A DNA stretch of 64,000 nucleotides, taken from Ancylostoma caninum (taxonomy: Eukaryota > Nematoda > Chromadorea > Rhabditida > Ancylostomatidae). Shown one piece after another: positions 1 to 12,576 of the stretch. The notes beneath the pieces were generated by a model, which was given only the letters and a program-made list of their open reading frames with translations, was not told the DNA's origin and ran no database searches. Made by a program: the position numbers and the translations under genes. Each line of letters begins with the position of its first letter. The stretch's first letter is position 1. The stretch lies in contig JBAJFG010000487.1 of NCBI GenBank assembly GCA_037903475.1, forward strand, positions 1,612,001 through 1,676,000, read 5' to 3'.

Positions 1-762
1 GTATTGCGTAACTTTGTTGCATAAAAGCAGGGGACGAGCTTGATAAGGGCTCTTTCTGGACAGCACAAAAACAGTGCTCGTCCCCTGCTCTTGTTGTAAG
101 AGCAAATAAATCTAACAGAGAACCACTGAACCACCGTTCACGGGCTGTAGCCCTAATTACCCAACGTCGGGTACAGTTTGACCCGTTCGAAGCGGGGTCC
201 GCCCTACTGATCCCTTCACGCCATTTCGCCCTGTCGTGTGCCTGGTCAGGGTGGATCCTAACTACTTTCATATCGGTGTGCAAAGTCCATCCATCTTTGT
301 TTTGGGTCTTTTTGGTCGCTTGTCTGGTACATCAAGATCGAATCCGATTTTGGTAGGATACATTCTCTCGGTAGATATATTTTCCCACCGTTGTTGAACA
401 CTAATTTGTTTTTCCTTTTTTTTTGAACCGTTTCTCACCAATTTTTCCAGTTCGTCGCTGGTAAATATGTCGAATGTGAGACGTAGCCCCATCGTCGATG
501 CTGGAGGAATCTGGAATTATAATTGCATATGAAAGTCCTCTCTCTTCTTCAAATTTCTGCCAAAACCGCCACCAAGAAAGCTGCAGTTCCAGTTTTTTTT
601 GTTTTTTGTGCTGCGCCACTAGCTGTTCAAAATTGGCAGAATGCCGAAATATGCTCCGCTGTGGCCTTCGCAGCTATCCTGCGAGCGGTTTCCAGCCGCT
701 AGCACGTCTGGCTCCGTAATGGCGGATGTTTACTCCTTTACGAATGCCCTATATGTACATAG
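1..762. other. Gene-poor left edge
   Basis: No recognised gene. A 14-bp inverted repeat (AGCAGGGGACGAGC at 26-39 and its complement at 76-89) could form a stem-loop with a loop of about 36 nt. On the minus strand two overlapping open frames (about 619-401 and 492-268) encode lysine-rich, hydrophilic peptides. They might be one decayed or frameshifted exon, but I recognise neither and see no splice pair joining them. Confidence 0.4.
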
Positions 763-1052
763 CAGTGGCGGACGCAGAAAGTGGGCGGGAGGGGGGGCGT
801 GGGAAGAAAAGTGGGGTCTCCGCCGTTTTGGGGATCCAGACGGAAAATAAAATTAATAATAATATTAATTATAATAATAAACAATAAATAAAAAATATAT
901 TAAAAATAATAATAAAAATAAACAATTAAAAATAAACTAACACAGGATTTTTATTTGTATTGTAAAGTAATTTCGAAAATTTGGCGACCCATTCTCGGGG
1001 GGGCGCGCCCCCCCCCCCCCCCCCCCCGCCCCCCCCCCTGCGTCCGCCACTG
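763..1052. mobile_element. hAT-like MITE, copy A, with intact 8-bp TSD
   Basis: This 290-bp non-coding element starts CAGTGGCGGACGCAG and ends with the exact complement, CTGCGTCCGCCACTG. It is flanked by the direct repeat GTACATAG at 755-762 and 1053-1060. An 8-bp target-site duplication with CAGTGGC-type ends is the hallmark of hAT-superfamily elements. The interior is very AT-rich (AATAATAATA-like runs), and a C-rich homopolymer tract lies just inside the right end. Related copies lie at 38276-38527, 44692-44942 and 47976-48268. No transposase is present, so it must have been moved in trans. Confidence 0.85.
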
Positions 1053-1109
1053 GTACATAGTAGTCCTTAGGCCTACAGTCCATGAACGCATAACCAAGCG
1101 AAACCTTAT

Positions 1110-1570
1110 CCTCTAAAACCCCATCTAGCGGGGTTATTTAACATGCTGATCACGATATCACATTCATTTTGTGCCGTAACCCCGTTAGGGTAAGGTTACG
1201 CTAGGGTTAGGGTAAATGAGGCATCTCACGGAATCATCTGAATTTTTGTCTAAGGGGGTAATTTGGTGTGCAGATCACAAATATTATACTCATTAAGTGC
1301 TGAAACCTCATTTGGGTAAGGTTAAGGTAAGGTTAGGGCAAGTATTGTCCATACGCAAACCTCAAATTGCTTTCAACTTGCAAAGTAAATGTGATATCCG
1401 TAATCAGCATGTCAAAAAAAACCCTCTAAACAAAAATTCAGGTAATTCCGTTAGGTGACTTACTTACCCTAACCCTACCGGGACCCTACCCAAATGGAGT
1501 TACGCCACAAAATGAGTGTGATATTCGTGATCAGCATGTCAAATAATCGCCCTAGGCGGGGTTTCAGAGG
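1110..1570. mobile_element. Fold-back MITE with TTAGGG-like arms
   Basis: The two halves are imperfect inverted complements. The left starts CCTCTAAAACCCC and the right ends GGGGTTTCAGAGG. Further shared inverted blocks include the ACATGCTGATCACG motif and stretches rich in GGTTAGGGTAAG. There is no coding potential. I found no clear target-site duplication, so the superfamily is unassigned. Confidence 0.6.
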
Positions 1571-2027
1571 AGTTTTTGATTTTGAGATTTTGGGGCAGAA
1601 CAAATGGAATACTGCCCTACATAGTCTACAGGATAACCAATCACGCTAACGTCAACATTTCATGCATCCTAACCCAAGGAAACTGGGAAAAGCTTTTTGA
1701 AAGAGTAAGCGCGCCATTGCGGAACTGGTGTAATATTGCGTCGTTTGCATGCAGATGACTTCTCGGCAGATTTTATAACAAAAAACTAAACGTCCTGACT
1801 GGTTTTAAAGACTCTTCACCAGGTGAATCATCGCAAAACTTCGCCCATTCTCTAGACTTTACCCACATTCGATCAATGTGCGTCAATTCTCCGTTCTCGA
1901 GTCATAGGTGACACAGTTTTCCGTTATGACGACGTCATCATTCGACTTTCAGCCTATTCTATCGCAGTTTTGACTCGCTAGGTTTTTTGTTCAACAATTC
2001 AGTGTTTTGTTTTACAGATAGGCAACG

Positions 2028-5000
2028 ATGCCAGTTCAGCTGATGAGAAATCTGTCTGATCTACAGGCAAAAATCAACTCCGCAGATGCAAATCGCCTTT
2101 TTATTGTGGATTTCTTCGCTGACTGGTGTGGTCCGTGTCGTTTTATTGCTCCTATTTTTGAGAATTTCTCAGCACGATTCACTAACGCCACTTTCGTCAA
2201 GGTAAACGTCGACAATTCTCCTGGTAAGTGAAGGTTTCTGTTATGGTTAAGTAGCCTTTCCTCTGGTTTGGTTGTCTTTGTCGGGATGAATATGTGTTTG
2301 ACGTATTTCGATGTGGAATCATATAATTCATTCTAATACTCAGATTAATTTTAAGTGTTTTTTTTTGAAATGAGTGGTTTGACTACCTACTAGATACTTC
2401 TTCCTTACAAGTGAGCAGATCTTTGCCGCACGCTCATGCACCGATCGGAACAGTGTTAGTCACCTCTAGCTCTTCTAAACTTTTCTCCTGCTTTTTTTGC
2501 ACTACTTTTTAAATAAAGCTGTACGAAATTCTGCACACTAGAATGATTAAATGTGTAGTTTACTTCAAAAAACGGTATGGGTTAGGTGTTGGTGCATGAA
2601 ATTACAGTTTCCGCGTTAAACAGCAAGGACCTGCACTCTTCCCTATTGCACATCAGGAATCGCATGGTTCCAAGGTTTATTTTTCTACTCTAATTTCTCT
2701 TTAACTCTTATTCTTTGTGAAATGGAGTGCAATAGAGAAGTCTATTTTGAACCACGTTCATTCCTGGCTGTGGCCATGAAATTGCTGGTTTTTACTCTTG
2801 TCATTAGGCAAGACTTACACAATTTCTTCAGATATTAGTCAGTTCTATGGAATTCGAGCAATGCCCACATTCGTCTTGATCAAGGAGGGACGGGAAATGG
2901 AGCGAATACAAGGCGCCAACCCACAAGCACTGGAAGTGGCTATCAACAAGTTAGTCTTTTTTTTTCCTGTTAGTTTTCTTCATTATCTTCCTTTCTCCTG
3001 GATTCATTCTTACTTCAAGTTGACCATTCATTCAATCTTGTTCTTTTTTTCTCTCGTTTCATTGTCCTTTTTTATAGATATTACTCCTCCACACCTGCGA
3101 ATCCAAACGCTGCAAGTGACGAAGAAAGATCTTTCCTGCAGCAGTTCATTCCTGTCGCTGAAAAGGTTCTCATCCACATTTTCTGTGTGATATACATACT
3201 GTGCTTGATTTATCTTCGTTTCAGGTTAAGTTTTACGCAGATGTTGTTTACAAGACTTTAGCAGTCAGTGTTATTCCTGTAGAAGAACTCCGACTTCAAG
3301 CTACAGATGAAAACGGTGTGGTAAATAGGCTGCAGCTAGCAAAAGGTTAGATGTTTACATTATTCTATTTTGAAGTTATGTTAGATCTGTTTCCTCTTTC
3401 ACAGCACTGATGAAGAACGCAAAGAAATGCGTATTTTCGTTGCTGGCACCAAACTCCTTATAATACCCAAACCAAATTACTTAATTGAGGACAATATTGT
3501 TGTTCCTGAAGCGAGATTGTTGCTTTCTCAGGGCTGCTGAATTGGTTCAAGAACGATTTCTTCTCGTGGTGCGATAGCCCAATTTGCGAAAGCTGTGGGA
3601 ATCAAACCCCTAAAGGAGCGGGTTTGAGTGGTTAGCTTTGTTATTCCACCTTATCAAGAAAGTCGTCGACTTTTTTTATTGCACTTCCTTCCTTTTTCAT
3701 AGGTACACCAACCATAGAAGAACGCGAATGCGGCGCGGACCGTGTTGAAGTTTACAGTTGTCAATGCGGACAGGAGGTTCGTTTTCCACGGTACAACGAT
3801 CCCGCGAAGCTGCTTGAAACGAGGTATGATGTGAATATATTTTGTCTCACGTCTAGAAGTATTCTTTGAGATTTGTTTCCCAAATGTTTGATCCATGTTT
3901 TACGCTAACCCGTAACAGAACGTCGATATTAATTTTATATTCGTACTATAGTTATCCAGGAGTATTATGACTGATGGGTTTTATGTTATTTACAATGTGT
4001 TATGCTATGCCACACACGACAGTTCGAGAGATATTATTCCCTTTTTTGATCTCTTGAGGTTCGTTTTGTCGTAGTCTCGGATTCCAGACAGGACTGAGAT
4101 TTTTACCTAGACCTGTTCGGAATCACACTTGGATTTCCAATGAATACGGATATACATAGGAACCGCTGAGAAAAAGAATAAGGCGGCTAAAAGAAGGATG
4201 AACAATGCAAATTCGTTTTAAGCAAAAGAAATGAACCAATTGTTATTTCATTTCTTTCCCGTTCCTTGCATGATTGCCTCGAGGACTCCTCAAGATTGCT
4301 CTAGCAATCATTTTACCGCGCACTTGCTCTAGCAATCATTTTACCGCGCACATCTGCGATAACATTACCGAATAGCTCACCTAACCAGCGCTGTGCCCAC
4401 TCCTTTACCACAACTTTCTGTCTTCAGAAAAGGTCGGTGTGGTGAGTGGGCCAACTGCTTTGCTTTGATGGCTGCAGCGATGGACTTCGATGTACGGTAT
4501 GTTTGCATTTTCTACGATATTCGGGCTTTCTACAAAATTCAATGATTCACTTCAACGGTATTTCCCACAGGTTCATCTACGACGTAACTGATCATGTATG
4601 GATTGAATTGTGGATTCCTGAATGTGACAACTGGGTTCACTGTGATCCGTGTGAGAACATTATTGACCGCCCATTAATTTACGAAAAGGTGATTCTTGCC
4701 CTATTAACTTCAATTCTTATCTCTGAATCAGTGTTACAGGGTTGGGGCAAGAAATTAAGCTATGTGATAGCATTTGGTACAGACCACGTTTACGACGTTA
4801 CATGGAGGTACACATTGGATCATAAGAAAACATTGAGACTGCGTAATCGCGTCCGCGAGCCAGTACTTAGCAATTTTCTGATGGTAATATCCTGTTTTGG
4901 TTGAATAGTTTAGAGCTAGTTCTACAACTTCTCTCCTTTTCAGAAATTGAATTCACGAATGGGAAGCAATGCAACTCCAGAAAGGGCGAAAGAATTGAGA

Positions 5001-6407
5001 AGACGCCGAGTACGTGAACTTGTGGAGTTCTTAGTTATTGGAGAACGCCCGACCGATGGAGGGAACTATGGAGGGAGAACTTCCGGTAGCTCACGTTCAA
5101 ATCTTGTTTTTTTTTTCTTTTGCCAGCAATTTTGACTGGCCTATTGTTTTTCTTCTCTTGAATGTATGTATAGTTTGTGGTTCGTTTTGAGGTGACGTTG
5201 CGTGGCGAGCAGCGCGGTCCGAGCTTGGCTGCAGTGCCAAGAAGGATACCGTCATCACTATGAATCAGCAGGAATTAGCTAATAAGAAGTTCAGGTGGTT
5301 ATCCTAACATCACATCTCTAGTATCTTCTAGTATTTTAACCACGCATTCCTACTCAATTTCGTGAATCTTATGAACGTCACCAAGAATGCTCTAACAGTT
5401 ATTACCCGCAATTTCTTTTAGTTTGGAATACAACTGTGCTCAGGACGTTTATACAAGGGGGCCTGAGACCATAAAGGGATGGTCAACTTACGCGAATTTT
5501 TCTGGTCAAATACAACGGAAACAGGAGGCAGACTGGAAGATGGCGTACCTTTGCCGGCGAGAGGGAGGGAGTCAAGCTGAGGTAAGCTACGCATGGTTTC
5601 ATGACGCACAATAATAACTAGTTTGGTGAACTTCAGGTGTCATGGTCGATTGACCTCAACGATGTGAAGGCGAAGTCGTTCCGGCTTCAAGTATTTGGTA
5701 CACAGGTTTATGAAAACGGATCTGTTGTCGTGACTGTGTGTGCTGGTGAAGTAAGTTGTATTTTCCTCAGATTCCTTGCTGAAAGATGAGAAAAGAGGAT
5801 GAGAAAAATGAAAAAAGATGAAAAGAAAAGATGAGAAAAAAAAGATCCTTGCTCCGCTTTTCTCATCTTTCAGTAGTCTATTGAACAGTAGAATCGTGGC
5901 GTATTGTGGTGAATGTATTGCCTTGTAGGTGACAAAATGTTGTGCGTGGGGAAAAGGGGGAAATGGAACATTACCAGGCTGCTGTGATTGGCGCATTCAA
6001 TCGACATGCCAGCCACGGTGGTGTGGTGACGTAACATTTCCCCTCATACCTCCTCCGCCTAAATTTTCACGCTTTCGCGATATTTTTTCCTCCTCTTCGT
6101 TCTGTTCGACGAAGCCTAACCTCCCAGGCCAAACTTATCTTACTTAGGTGTGTTTTCCAATGCGAAAAGACTCGACCGAGATAGTCATAGACGACGTGCC
6201 TTTGGGTATCCTGAAAATCAGTGTAAGTCAGTTCTAGCCTCAAGCTGCACAGCAACCGTTCTCCATTTCTGTGCCTCCTGATCCTATTTTCTTCAGGCCC
6301 ATTTTTCCGGCGGAAAGGGTGACAATGCATTCCAACACGCGCAGTTATTCCGAACGCCGTTGGATAGCCCAGAAGCACAGATGAAGATCGATATTGAGCT
6401 TCAGTGA
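2028..6407 (+). CDS. png-1: Peptide:N-glycanase with N-terminal thioredoxin domain (PNG-1)
   Basis: It removes N-glycans from misfolded glycoproteins in the cytosol during ER-associated degradation; the nematode form also carries a thioredoxin domain. Fifteen exons join in phase: 2028-2223, 2808-2949, 3078-3165, 3225-3345, 3532-3621, 3703-3823, 4428-4496, 4571-4688, 4740-4883, 4944-5085, 5192-5294, 5422-5581, 5637-5750, 6148-6222 and 6297-6407, giving 597 aa. Residues 1-110 are thioredoxin-like with WCGPC at 33-37. The transglutaminase-like core has the catalytic triad C257 (RCGEWANCF), H284 (TDHVW) and D301 (HCDPCE), spaced 27 and 17 residues as in yeast Png1. The C-terminus matches the PAW region. 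An acceptor (TTTTACAG) lies 10 nt before the ATG, suggesting trans-splicing. The second zinc-ligand pair reads CxC instead of the usual CxxC. Exon 11 (TTTTGAG acceptor) is the least certain junction. Confidence 0.93.
4296..4351. repeat. Tandem duplication, 2 x 28 bp
   Basis: A 28-bp unit beginning TTGCTCTAGCAATC is repeated exactly, head to tail, inside png-1 intron 6, about 75 bp before the exon that holds the catalytic cysteine. It probably arose by slippage. Confidence 0.85.
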
Positions 6408-7507
6408 AGCGCATAGATTTCTTTGTTACGGAGAATACGTACTTTCTTGATATGCTTGCTCTGTGTTCCCTGCAAGGGTTGTATGTTATCTAGTCAGTTA
6501 TTTATTCAAGGGCTCGCGGGTTCCAGAGGTCAATTTTCATATGCCTTTGAACGAATAAGATAGTGAACTAATTGCGTGTTAATTGTTTCATATGTCTAGT
6601 TTTATAACCATCTAGTTTTATAGTCAAAATGCTAATATTTTTATTCACAGAATAGTGCCTAATTCAAAGCGAAGTTGATGTGATGTGATGTTTGACTACT
6701 AGATATGAGTCCGAAATTTTGGAAAGGAATAATATTGGTTCAATATCAAATGTCTGCATAAATTGTTCTTTTTTTCCATGCGAGGACATTGCCAGATTTC
6801 CCTCAGTTGTGAATTTGTGGTACAGACAGAAATACAATCACAAGTACATTCCAAGGAAATGGCGTCTACTCTGCCGCATGTACTGGCTTTGCACACACCA
6901 TTATTTGCAGGAGTCATACTAAATCTAGGAATGAGGATCATTCAGAGGTGACGAGGAGTGCAGGACTATATTGACAAGGGCAGGGACTGTCGTTTGAATG
7001 CTTTCGCTCCAACTGCAATAGGTATGGTGTGGGCAATAGGCACTGTGAAGAAGCACGGGTGGTACTTCTGTCGTAGGATTGGTGCATCCAACCACCTTAC
7101 TCCTCTTCAGTTCGCACGCCATTACACCACACTATGTCAACAAGAACATAAACTTTGGACAAGTTGACAGCAAAGACCAATTTATTTCCGGACTTCACCA
7201 CTGATTTTCACCGATTTTCGTCGTTGCTGGGCGGATGGATGATAGAATGACATTGGAACACACCGGCGAAATTGCCACAGATGCACATCGACACTTGAGC
7301 ATATTGCTTCTTATGTAAAGGCGTTCGCAATGATGATCCTGGAGCCTGGGGACACACGAAAAGAAGGGTTTTAAGGCACCATTTACCCTTCGCATGAACT
7401 AACTGCAGCTATCTGTCGTACAATCCTGCTCGCTCGCAGTCCTACCTCGTGTGTTTATGTCTCCAACATGTTTTCATAGTTTTGCCTTTCTGCAGCTGCT
7501 TAAATTA
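6408..7507. other. Intergenic, no recognised gene
   Basis: This stretch holds the png-1 3' UTR and AT-rich DNA. Several open frames on both strands overlap each other between about 6700 and 7400 without homology that I can recognise. The part next to the LINE coding tail may be LINE 3' UTR or older repeat sequence. Confidence 0.4.
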
Positions 7508-7840
7508 TCACCTTGACTCCCGTCGATCTTCGGATATACCGAGCGGGCGCCAGCAATCCTTCCATTTGTCCCTCTCGCGTACCAGAGTCGTCCAATGGAT
7601 TCTGTCCGTTCGAGGGACACGAAGAGCATTGTATCTATCCTTGAAGGACTTCGTGAAGAAGTCTGACCACCGGGTCGGTGGTCTTCCTGTTGTGCGCTTA
7701 ACGTTCCGTGGAGTCCAGTCGCTGACGGCTCTTGTCCAACGGTTCTCGTTAAAAGGCATCACGTGTCCAGCCCACCAGATCTTACCCAAGTTGGCGTAAT
7801 CCGCAGCGTCCCTGTTCTGTCTAAATGATGGCTGGAAATT
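7508..7840 (-). mobile_element. 3' coding tail of an RTE-type LINE retrotransposon
   Basis: The minus-strand frame encodes the C-terminal end of an RTE-clade reverse transcriptase polyprotein. It includes an RDAADYA segment, KIWWAGHVMPFNENRWTRAV, a WTPRNVKRTTGRPPTRWSDF block and the final RERDKWKDCWRPL segment, followed by a stop at 7508. The endonuclease and the polymerase core are missing, so this is a 5'-truncated copy, the usual product of incomplete target-primed reverse transcription. It may be the sort of LINE that mobilises the SINEs in this window, but the tails do not obviously match. Confidence 0.75.
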
Positions 7841-9362
7841 GACTGCAGTCATGGTTGCTTTCATAGTTTCACTGCTCAATAGTTTGCATTTGCCTCTACT
7901 ATCATGGGTCACCTTAACAATAAATGCATGGCTGAACGCTAGAAATGAGCATTTGCAAGTTAGAGTGTGGCTACAATATCTCCTGTGCGGATGTGAGGAA
8001 ATTTAGACACCTTTTTTGAAATCACATTTGGAAATTGCTAATTTTATCTGGCGAGAGAACAGCGCCGAATTAGTCAGCGCTTAGTTTCTAATTGTGAATA
8101 CAAATTAAGGCCTTAATCGATCATTCTTATTGTTAGTTAATTAACTCCTTTATTATTGGTCGACAACGAGAAATATTCATGGTCAAAAGGATAGACATTG
8201 TTACGGTAATGGTAATAATGGAAATACATCATCATTGTACGATGATGGAAATTGTTACAATAATGGAAATACATCACAAAACGCAGCCAATATGGTCTAT
8301 GGCCGTGTAGGCGGTGCGGCGCGACAGGCCAGATCGATAGCATTACGTGATGCAGAAATTATTGATTGGTACAGTTTATGTAAACTACTTAGTCAATATT
8401 CATGAATACATAACTTTGTATTCATTCGATTGTAGTGCAATCGCAAATACGATGTCGTACCTCTTATTTATTGCACACAATTTTTTACCAGTTTTTACTG
8501 TTTACGAGAGTTTACGTACACATAACTGGATCGTCCATGCTTCCCCTTCAAACCAGCACTGCAACATATACAATAACACACTAATCGCGATTTAAACATG
8601 AGCGGAAGATAGAGCATGGAATGGGAGACAAAAAGCAAAAATTCGTGTCTATTAGATGTACTGCTACAGTCTGCTACCGAAAAATCGATCACGCACTTAT
8701 GCGCCGTAATTAAAGGTGAAGGTTTAGTGTCGCCGAGAACCTGAAGGTCGTTAGCATAAGATAAGAGACATCACATCCCTAATTATAGAGTGCCTAGCAG
8801 CCAATCTGGCTCAAAGGCGCGTCCGTACACATTTCAGCATAGTGCAAATTAAATCTAAACGAGTCCATGACGCAAAGGGATACCATCGAGATGTCCAGCA
8901 TGACACCTGTTCTACGGCCTACACTCACAACATGAAAGATGAGCGTCAGGTGTGATGTTGAAAAACGATCGGTTGATCTATTTGTGCTCAGGCGAGGAAT
9001 TTCGGCAATCCCTAATGACGTCAGTGTCTAGGAATACGGACTAACCAGATTACCCTAGTGCTGAAAAGTGGAAGTAAAGGGGGTTGTTTCGATAACTCCC
9101 GCACTCTTGATGGTCGAAAAGGTTACTTATTATTATTAACTACCTGATAAAAGAACAACAACTGAATGTACAGGGAAGGAAGTGCAAAATAATAATGGTA
9201 GGGCAAAAGTACAAGTGTTATGAAAAGCGCAACGACAAAAAATAAGGTCCAAGCAAGCAACTACAATGAGAACAAGCTTTTCGTCGCTATAGTTGAGACT
9301 TCGCTCCTGAAGGTAGTAGAGCGCACAGATAAGCAGCGGGGGAAGAGAGAACATGTCAATTA
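7841..9362. other. Intergenic, no recognised gene
   Basis: AT-rich sequence. Near 8195-8280 are imperfect repeats built on GGAAATACATCA and GATGATGGAAATTGTTAC. Nothing here was recognised as coding. Confidence 0.4.
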
Positions 9363-9376
9363 AATCATATTTTAAA

Positions 9377-9661
9377 GGATAAAGGATAAAGTGGTCGGCG
9401 TTAATCAATTCCGTCACGAGGGATGCGCCACGCATTCGACTTCATCTGAGCATCGTAGAGGCGTTGAATGCGTATGTGCCCTGTACAATGACTTGCGGGG
9501 GGCACCCGATGTACCAAGTCAGTGCTTCATCCTCCCAGACTCCTCTGGTACCAATTTACCGACCCCGGAGGGATGGAAGGCTTGGTTGGCCTCGGGCGGG
9601 ATCGAACCATCGATCGTGTGCGTGCGCAGCGAGCCTCTTACCACTGCGCCACACGCGCCCT
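9377..9661 (-). mobile_element. tRNA-derived SINE with 14-bp target-site duplication
   Basis: Read on the minus strand, the element starts with a tRNA-like head. It has an A-box (TGGCGCAGTGG) and a B-box (GGTTCGATCCC), so it carries an internal RNA polymerase III promoter. A body of about 200 bp follows, ending in ATCCTTT repeats. The direct repeat AATCATATTTTAAA occurs at 9363-9376 and again at 9662-9675, exactly bracketing the element, so the insertion is intact and probably recent. The tRNA-like part is not a functional tRNA because the acceptor stem does not close. Confidence 0.85.
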
Positions 9662-10022
9662 AATCATATTTTAAAAACAAAAATATTACTAACACAATCC
9701 AAGGTACCACTACGGCAAGGAAAAAAATTTGGAATTCAATCAGCTCGGAAACGAGACAGTACGATTAATTGTTGCTCAACTACTGAATGAAAGAAAAATA
9801 TCACAGCAGTTTAGAGCAAAGTGCTGGTCAATCACTCTTGCACTGTGGAACACCGCCCATCTGGTCTGCCGCACCGCAACAACTAAATGCGATACGACAG
9901 ACAAGCTGGGTGCTGGAGTTACCGTTTTGCCAGCAATGATGTTGAAATTATGTTTTCACTCATGCATTTTGGAATGAAAACAAAGATAAAAAAACTATGA
10001 AAAACACCTCCCGACAACAACA

Positions 10023-10080
10023 GCATCCAGCTGGTCTGCCGCACCAGGTCGGTGGTGCTGCGCGGCAGACCAGCTGGACG
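10023..10080. repeat. Hairpin repeat, CCAGCTGGTCTGCCGC family
   Basis: The sequence ATCCAGCTGGTCTGCCGC is followed about 20 nt later by its complement GCGGCAGACCAGCTGGA. Related inverted motifs occur at about 9845-9900, 51805-51850, 62455-62490 and 62630-62680. They look like the cores of one fold-back element family. Confidence 0.6.
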
Positions 10081-12576
10081 TAGTTGTTGGCCGGCAATGT
10101 TTTGTCGCCATATCTGTGTTGTTCAAGTGATTTTCATTTCATGGTGAAGCTCTATGCTTTCTGTCCATCCTCCGTATAGTACGAAGCGGAAGTTAGGCCG
10201 TTTTTTTCCTTTTCTTTCTTCTCAAATAGTAACCTGTGATTTATCGACTCAGAAAACTCTAGATTTCCGCAAAGAAGACTTGGTCAGTGAGGGAAATAAT
10301 GCAATCTTCCTTGATACATCCCACCTCCTAGGCGCACTCGTCACCTGCTGGAATTATTGACGGTGTAGAAATACGCCATACGCTGTCGCTGATGTGCCCA
10401 TGTTTCCGTTAGACGTAGAGCCAAAGCACGGCTCCAAGTACATCACCAGCTGTCTACGACCAGCTATAAAGATTCAGCTCTTCATGCATTTATCGTAAGG
10501 ACAGCAAAGTCAGACGATGAAACTCCTGAAAAAGAACCACATGCCCTTACAATCGATTCAACACCACTACACATAAAAGGACAAACAACTGTTCCTAATC
10601 GTTCTCCAAAGCAAACATTGTTGCGACTGTTGTGGCAAAAAGAGTAAAGATTTGCACTTTCAAAGTAACGCTGCCATCGTGCGATGTTTCATACATTTCT
10701 GCAGAAAGATGTCAGTCGTTACAGCGCTCAGAGGACAAGGTATCGAAAATCACTGTCAATTCAAATGAGGACATTTACGTGTCCTTCTGAATAAGCATTG
10801 ACCAGAACGGAACCAAACAAGTGGAGCGCTCACAACGGCACAAGAAAGTAGAAATGTTTCATTGCACCAGATGCACCACACCTAGCTTGTAAGTAATGCA
10901 AACCACCGCAACTTGGAGGGTGTATGGGGCAATACATACTAGACGCGTGCATTCATATGATGAGAGATGGGCCTGCTGACGCAGCTAAGACGCACGCGTT
11001 AACGACCTCGTCGCGGCCGCTGTGTTCTTTTCACTGAACATGCACATATCGCGTTGACCGATCCCAGGCCCCAGCACGGCTGTCCCGGAGGCAAGCTGGG
11101 CTTCGTGAAGAGGGCAAAAATCAAAGGGGGCTCCGTACAGGGTCCAAATCTGAGCCCCGAAAAAAACTGGGTTTTTGTGTGTCCCAAGATGTGCAATGCG
11201 TTGATAAAGCGAGGAGGAAAAAAGCTCGCGGAAACGACTCCTGGTACTTCCAGCTGCGCAATAACGGCGAGTGAGGACGAAAAAGTTCGATTGGAGCAGA
11301 TCATTCATAGGTTCCCACTATCCGGAGGAAACGAGGCACTGCTGAGCTGCTGAAACTGCACGGATTGATTTGGAATCTTCGGTGAATAAGAGCAAAGGGA
11401 ATACTTGGAGTTCTTGGAAAAGACATTCCAAACATTTGCAAAATAAAAAAGCTGTGTTAGGTAACTGAGTCCAGACTTCACGGATTCACTTCAAATTTTG
11501 GGCAAAAATGTGTCTCAGCGTGCACAATAAGTGTTTGAAATGGTTCCCCAAACCTATGTGAATGAAAAAATTGTATGCTCATTAAGTGGTCCAGCCCTTC
11601 GTGCGAAGGGCTGGACCCGCAGCCACGAAGGGCTGAGCCTTTCGTGGCACTTCAGAAGCATAGATTTTCTATTCAGGCACAATAGTTTCGGTGGATTTTT
11701 CATACACCTATACCACTAATCTCGTGCTTTCATACGCACCTTAGTATGTCCCATATCATATCCTTTTAGCAGAGATATAGCCCAAAAAAGGTAAACTTTT
11801 TTATACCCTACGATGCGCCGACGGACAATAAGACAGCTCGCGTTTCATTTGCATTCAAATCAGTGCAGCAGCCCCATTCAAATCAGCCCAGCGTGTTTCT
11901 GCACGTCTTCCAGTGGATCTTTGATGTATTATGTCGTCTTCTTCCTTGCTATTCATTCAAAAGCTGTTTTTCTATTTAAGCTGTCATCAGTGGTGGCATT
12001 GCTTGTAGAGGAATTCAGAATTCTCACTTCTCCCTCCTAGATTTATTACCAGCAACTTTTATGAAAGTTTTCTGTGAACTCTGTATTGGTTTCTGTACTT
12101 TTTTCTTTAGAAACATTTCCTATAACTGACGTCGTTTTTGTCCTGCACACTTTTATGCGCTTCTCGACGTATTTTGAGAGAACTTTATGCTAGTATCCTT
12201 AGATATCCGTGAAAAACGCGTCAATTTGAATTCTCCTCAATGTCTCGTTATCCAAGGGGGACTTCGTTAAATTTGGGTTTTTAAAGCAGGCTTCGTTTTT
12301 GTTCCGACCCTACGGAAGGCTCGTGCTGGGGCCTGACCGATCCTCATGGAAAATCTTTCGCGAGTGTCTGACGCGCAACTGACGCACGCGTATAGTATAA
12401 ACTGCCCTTACGCCAGGAAGGACGATAGGTGGCAATAGTTACCGTGAACCCGTCTGTCAATGTCAGGGATGTGCATGATTTTCCTTTGCGCCCATTTTGG
12501 CCGTTCCGTACTGTTTCCGGAATTGGTGAAAATGGAGTGGGGGGGGGAGCCACTCCTGGCTGAAGAGTGGGATCAG

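Noticed and set aside
3405..3540. png-1 exon starting at the TTTCACAG site at 3404
   Set aside because: It leads to an early stop in the phase set by exon 4; the acceptor at 3531 keeps phase and gives the conserved [10 protein letters not shown] segment.
5931..6030. Extra png-1 exon after a TTGTAG site
   Set aside because: The reading ([11 protein letters not shown] and so on) does not fit the PAW region, while joining 5750 to 6148 keeps phase and family sequence.
9590..9661. tRNA gene on the minus strand
   Set aside because: A and B boxes are present, but no acceptor stem closes, and the unit is the head of a SINE bracketed by a target duplication.
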